Below are positions 61,898 through 64,000 of a stretch of DNA of 64,000 nt, piece after piece (position 1 is the first letter of the stretch; the number at the start of each line of letters is the position of its first letter). Source of the DNA: Labrenzia sp. DG1229 (GTDB lineage: Bacteria; Pseudomonadota; Alphaproteobacteria; Rhizobiales; Stappiaceae); the NCBI RefSeq assembly GCF_000521215.1, contig NZ_KI928940.1, positions 377,837 to 441,836 on the forward strand. The letters run 5' to 3'. A program made the position numbers and the translations under genes. The notes below the pieces were generated by a model. The model did no database searches. It was not told the origin of the DNA and saw only the letters and a program-made list of their open reading frames with translations.

Positions 61898-62938
61898 ATG
61901 TCAGACACCACGTCGCAGATCGATCGGACGCACATGCGCCGAGAGATCGAGGAAATACCGGACGCTGCACGCCGGCTCCTGAAAGAAGCCCATCCCAAAA
62001 TACGCGAGATCGCGTCGAAAGCAGGGGCGCCTGTCTTTCTGGCAAGCGTTGCTCGCGGATCCTCCGACCATGCCGCCAGCTTTCTGAAATACGCTTCGGA
62101 GATTTATCTGGGTCTTGCCATGGCATCGCTCGGACCCTCGGTTTCTTCCGTTTATGGCGGCAATGTTCAACTCGCTCAGGCGCTCGTCATATCAATATCC
62201 CAGTCCGGGGCCAGTCCCGACATATTGTCTGTTGTGGAATCGGCCACGAAACAGGGCGCCGTGTCGGTCGGGCTGACCAACACGGCTGACAGCCCGCTCG
62301 CGCGCATCTCTTCATCAGCAATTGATATTTGTGCGGGACCTGAAAAGAGCGTTGCCGCTACCAAGACATACGTCAATTCCGTACTTGCGGGTCTTTTGCT
62401 TTTGGCGGAAATCGGCGGCGACAAAGAGCTTTTGAAAGCTCTTGAAGAAGTGCCAGACCATTTTGAAAATGCGATCGGCAAGGACTGGGACGCGCTGGCG
62501 GACCCGATCGAAAAGCGGGGCTCGCTTTATGTGATCGGACGCGGCCCGGGCCTTGCCGTCGCAAATGAAGCGGCGCTAAAATTCAAGGAAACCTGTCAGA
62601 TCCACGCAGAAGCTTACTCATCTGCCGAAGTCATGCATGGACCGGTTTCGATTGTCGAAGATGACTACCCGGTTCTGGTGCTCGGTGTCAGGGATGCCGC
62701 AGAGGACGGATTGGCGGAGGCTGCCGACCGCATGGCTTCCCAGGGTGGAGTCGTTTTTGCGACAACGGACAAGGTCAAACGTGCAAACCGTCTTGAGTTC
62801 GAGGCAGCGGGTCATCCGTTGACCGACGCAATTACGCAGATTGTTTCATTCTATGCCTTCATAGAATGGTTCGCGCGCGGACGAGGGTTCAATCCGGATG
62901 TCCCCAAACACCTGAAAAAAGTAACCCAGACCGTATGA
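61898..62938 (+). CDS. SIS-domain glucosamine-6-phosphate deaminase-like protein
   Basis: A 346-residue double SIS protein (GlmS isomerase-domain type, AgaS/NagB-II). It begins MSDTTSQIDRTHMRREIEEIPDAARRLL and has ASVARGSSDHAASFLKY, ISISQSGASPDILSVVESA, VAATKTYVNSVLAGL, and GRGPGLAVANEAALKFKETCQIHAEAYSSAEVMHGP. It would convert GlcN-6-P to fructose-6-P plus ammonia, in place of classical NagB. The start at 61898, four bases past gntR, excludes the longer reading (from 61604) that overlaps gntR. It ends in an ATGA overlap with nagA. Confidence 0.88.
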   Translation: MSDTTSQIDRTHMRREIEEIPDAARRLLKEAHPKIREIASKAGAPVFLASVARGSSDHAASFLKYASEIYLGLAMASLGPSVSSVYGGNVQLAQALVISISQSGASPDILSVVESATKQGAVSVGLTNTADSPLARISSSAIDICAGPEKSVAATKTYVNSVLAGLLLLAEIGGDKELLKALEEVPDHFENAIGKDWDALADPIEKRGSLYVIGRGPGLAVANEAALKFKETCQIHAEAYSSAEVMHGPVSIVEDDYPVLVLGVRDAAEDGLAEAADRMASQGGVVFATTDKVKRANRLEFEAAGHPLTDAITQIVSFYAFIEWFARGRGFNPDVPKHLKKVTQTV

Positions 62939-64000
62939 CGGACGCCACCGCACATATCTGCCGCGAAGTCTTTGATGGGGAGTCCCTTCGCCGGGACGCA
63001 GCTGTTCTTGTTGCAGATGGCAAAGTTACCGGAATTTGCGGGCGGTCCGAAGTGCCGAATGGCTACAAACCCGAAAACGCAGGTGAGGGTATCCTCTCGG
63101 CAGGTTTTGTTGATCTGCAGGTAAACGGCGGCGGCGGCCTGATGCTTGGCGATGCGGAAACGCTCGAAGATATCGAGCAGATCTGTGCCGCGCATTTACC
63201 GCTTGGAACAACGGCGCTGACACCCACGCTGATCACGGACACGGCTCAAACGACCCGCAAGGTCGTCGAATTGGCGCTCCAGGCATGGTCTGCTCGCGTT
63301 CCCGGTTTTCACGGCCTGCATCTTGAAGGTCCGCATCTCTTTGCCGGTCGGAAGGGCGCGCACGACGCTGATTTGATCAGACCGATCACGGCCGAGGACT
63401 TGGAGCTGTACATTTCTGCGGCGCGATCTCTTCCAAGTCTGATGGTTACGATTGCCCCGGAAACGGTCACAGAGAACCAGGTCAGGGACATGTCGGAAGC
63501 CGGCATTCATGTGAGTCTCGGCCATAGCGGCGCTTCCTACAGAGCCTGCAAACAGATCGCGGAAGCGGGGGCAAACTGCGTTACGCATCTGTTCAATGCC
63601 ATGAGCCCGCTGCAGCATCGCGAACCTGGACTCGTTGGTGCCGCGCTCGATCTTGGTGACCTGAACGCGGGTCTGATTGCTGATGGTGTGCATGTTGACC
63701 CTGTGGCAATCAAGGTGGCACTTAAATCCAAGACAGGACCAGGCCGGTTGTTTCTGGTGACCGACGCAATGTCGCAAACAGGAACGGATGTCACATTTTT
63801 CACGCTTGGCGGGCGTGAGATTTTCCGGCGAAACGGAACACTGACGCTTGCCGACGGCACACTCGCCGGCGCCGATATAGACATGCCCGCATCGGTTCGT
63901 TTCCTGGTCAGACAAGTCGGGCTTGATCCGCTGACGGCCCTGAAGATGGCCACGAGCATTCCAGCGGACGTCATCGGTCAGCCTCTGGGCAGGTTGCAGG
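62935..64000 (+). CDS. nagA: N-acetylglucosamine-6-phosphate deacetylase (cut by window end)
   Basis: The first 355 codons of an amidohydrolase. It starts in an ATGA overlap with the SIS gene. GFVDLQVNGGGG near 59, LHLEGPHLF near 126, VSLGHSGASYRA near 190 and THLFNAMSPLQHREPGLVGA near 215 are NagA blocks carrying metal and substrate residues. It deacetylates GlcNAc-6-P to GlcN-6-P for the SIS deaminase. The C-terminus lies beyond the window. Confidence 0.93.
   Translation, partial: MTDATAHICREVFDGESLRRDAAVLVADGKVTGICGRSEVPNGYKPENAGEGILSAGFVDLQVNGGGGLMLGDAETLEDIEQICAAHLPLGTTALTPTLITDTAQTTRKVVELALQAWSARVPGFHGLHLEGPHLFAGRKGAHDADLIRPITAEDLELYISAARSLPSLMVTIAPETVTENQVRDMSEAGIHVSLGHSGASYRACKQIAEAGANCVTHLFNAMSPLQHREPGLVGAALDLGDLNAGLIADGVHVDPVAIKVALKSKTGPGRLFLVTDAMSQTGTDVTFFTLGGREIFRRNGTLTLADGTLAGADIDMPASVRFLVRQVGLDPLTALKMATSIPADVIGQPLGRLQ

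Noticed and set aside
1..64000. CRISPR arrays, IS elements or prophage
   Set aside because: No regularly spaced repeats, transposase or phage structural genes were seen on either strand.

Overview
The window is a chromosomal stretch from an alphaproteobacterium. The gene orders point to Hyphomicrobiales, perhaps a marine Stappiaceae (Roseibium/Labrenzia-like). These include a rhizobial-type L-rhamnose locus (rhaDI divergent from rhaRSTPQUK), an aapJQMP general amino-acid transporter, an NDUFS4-type complex I subunit, and a ChrR/SDR/cyclopropane-synthase-like lipid cluster. Species assignment is inference. Base composition is moderately GC-rich, with AT-rich islands around 15.1-16.3, 22.5-23.3, 26.7-27.0, 41.1-41.8 and 57.7-58.1 kb.

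Layout. 0.2-11.0 kb: complete L-rhamnose import and catabolism locus. 11.5-13.9 kb: a HAD-fold protein with a degraded active site, then a Cds1-type L-cysteine desulfhydrase. 14.0-18.7 kb: housekeeping and small genes (complex I subunit, tRNA-Arg, RidA, a ClpP paralogue, an ArsR/SRPBCC pair with a palindromic operator, a periplasmic SH3-like protein). 18.8-22.5 kb: a frameshifted PQQ sugar dehydrogenase gene, a small cytochrome c and a B12-binding radical SAM protein. 22.5-23.6 kb: no protein gene, but a possible structured RNA ending in a strong terminator. 23.6-28.5 kb: a candidate RiPP (ribosomal peptide) locus with a SARP-like regulator, two small proteins with nitrile-hydratase-like leaders, and a YcaO enzyme. 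28.5-33.95 kb: a CAP lipoprotein and phosphodiesterase, divergent from a GT39/PAP2/GT2/LABN envelope-lipid glycosylation operon. 34.0-41.5 kb: metC, the aap operon and small conserved proteins. 42.0-50.5 kb: a methyltransferase, a TetR/HD pair with an operator, an operon of sulfurtransferase, GFA, AlaX, flavoprotein and LysE genes, and cardiolipin synthase. 50.5-56.8 kb: a frameshifted cysK and a photo-oxidative-stress-type lipid cluster with an unusual ChrR. 57-64 kb: an N-acetylglucosamine/muropeptide recycling regulon (cutC, nagK, murQ, gntR, nagB-like SIS, nagA running off the end) with two matching operator sites.

The most interesting locus is the RiPP candidate at 24-28.4 kb. It has two divergently transcribed precursors with NHLP-like leaders, a perfect 13-bp stem-loop between them, a lone YcaO ending in Pro-Phe-Pro-Phe, and no E1-like partner, dehydrogenase or exporter nearby. 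Other points worth checking are a ChrR homologue lacking zinc ligands, the shared amino-sugar operators, a possible structured RNA, and two single-base frameshifts in otherwise intact enzymes.
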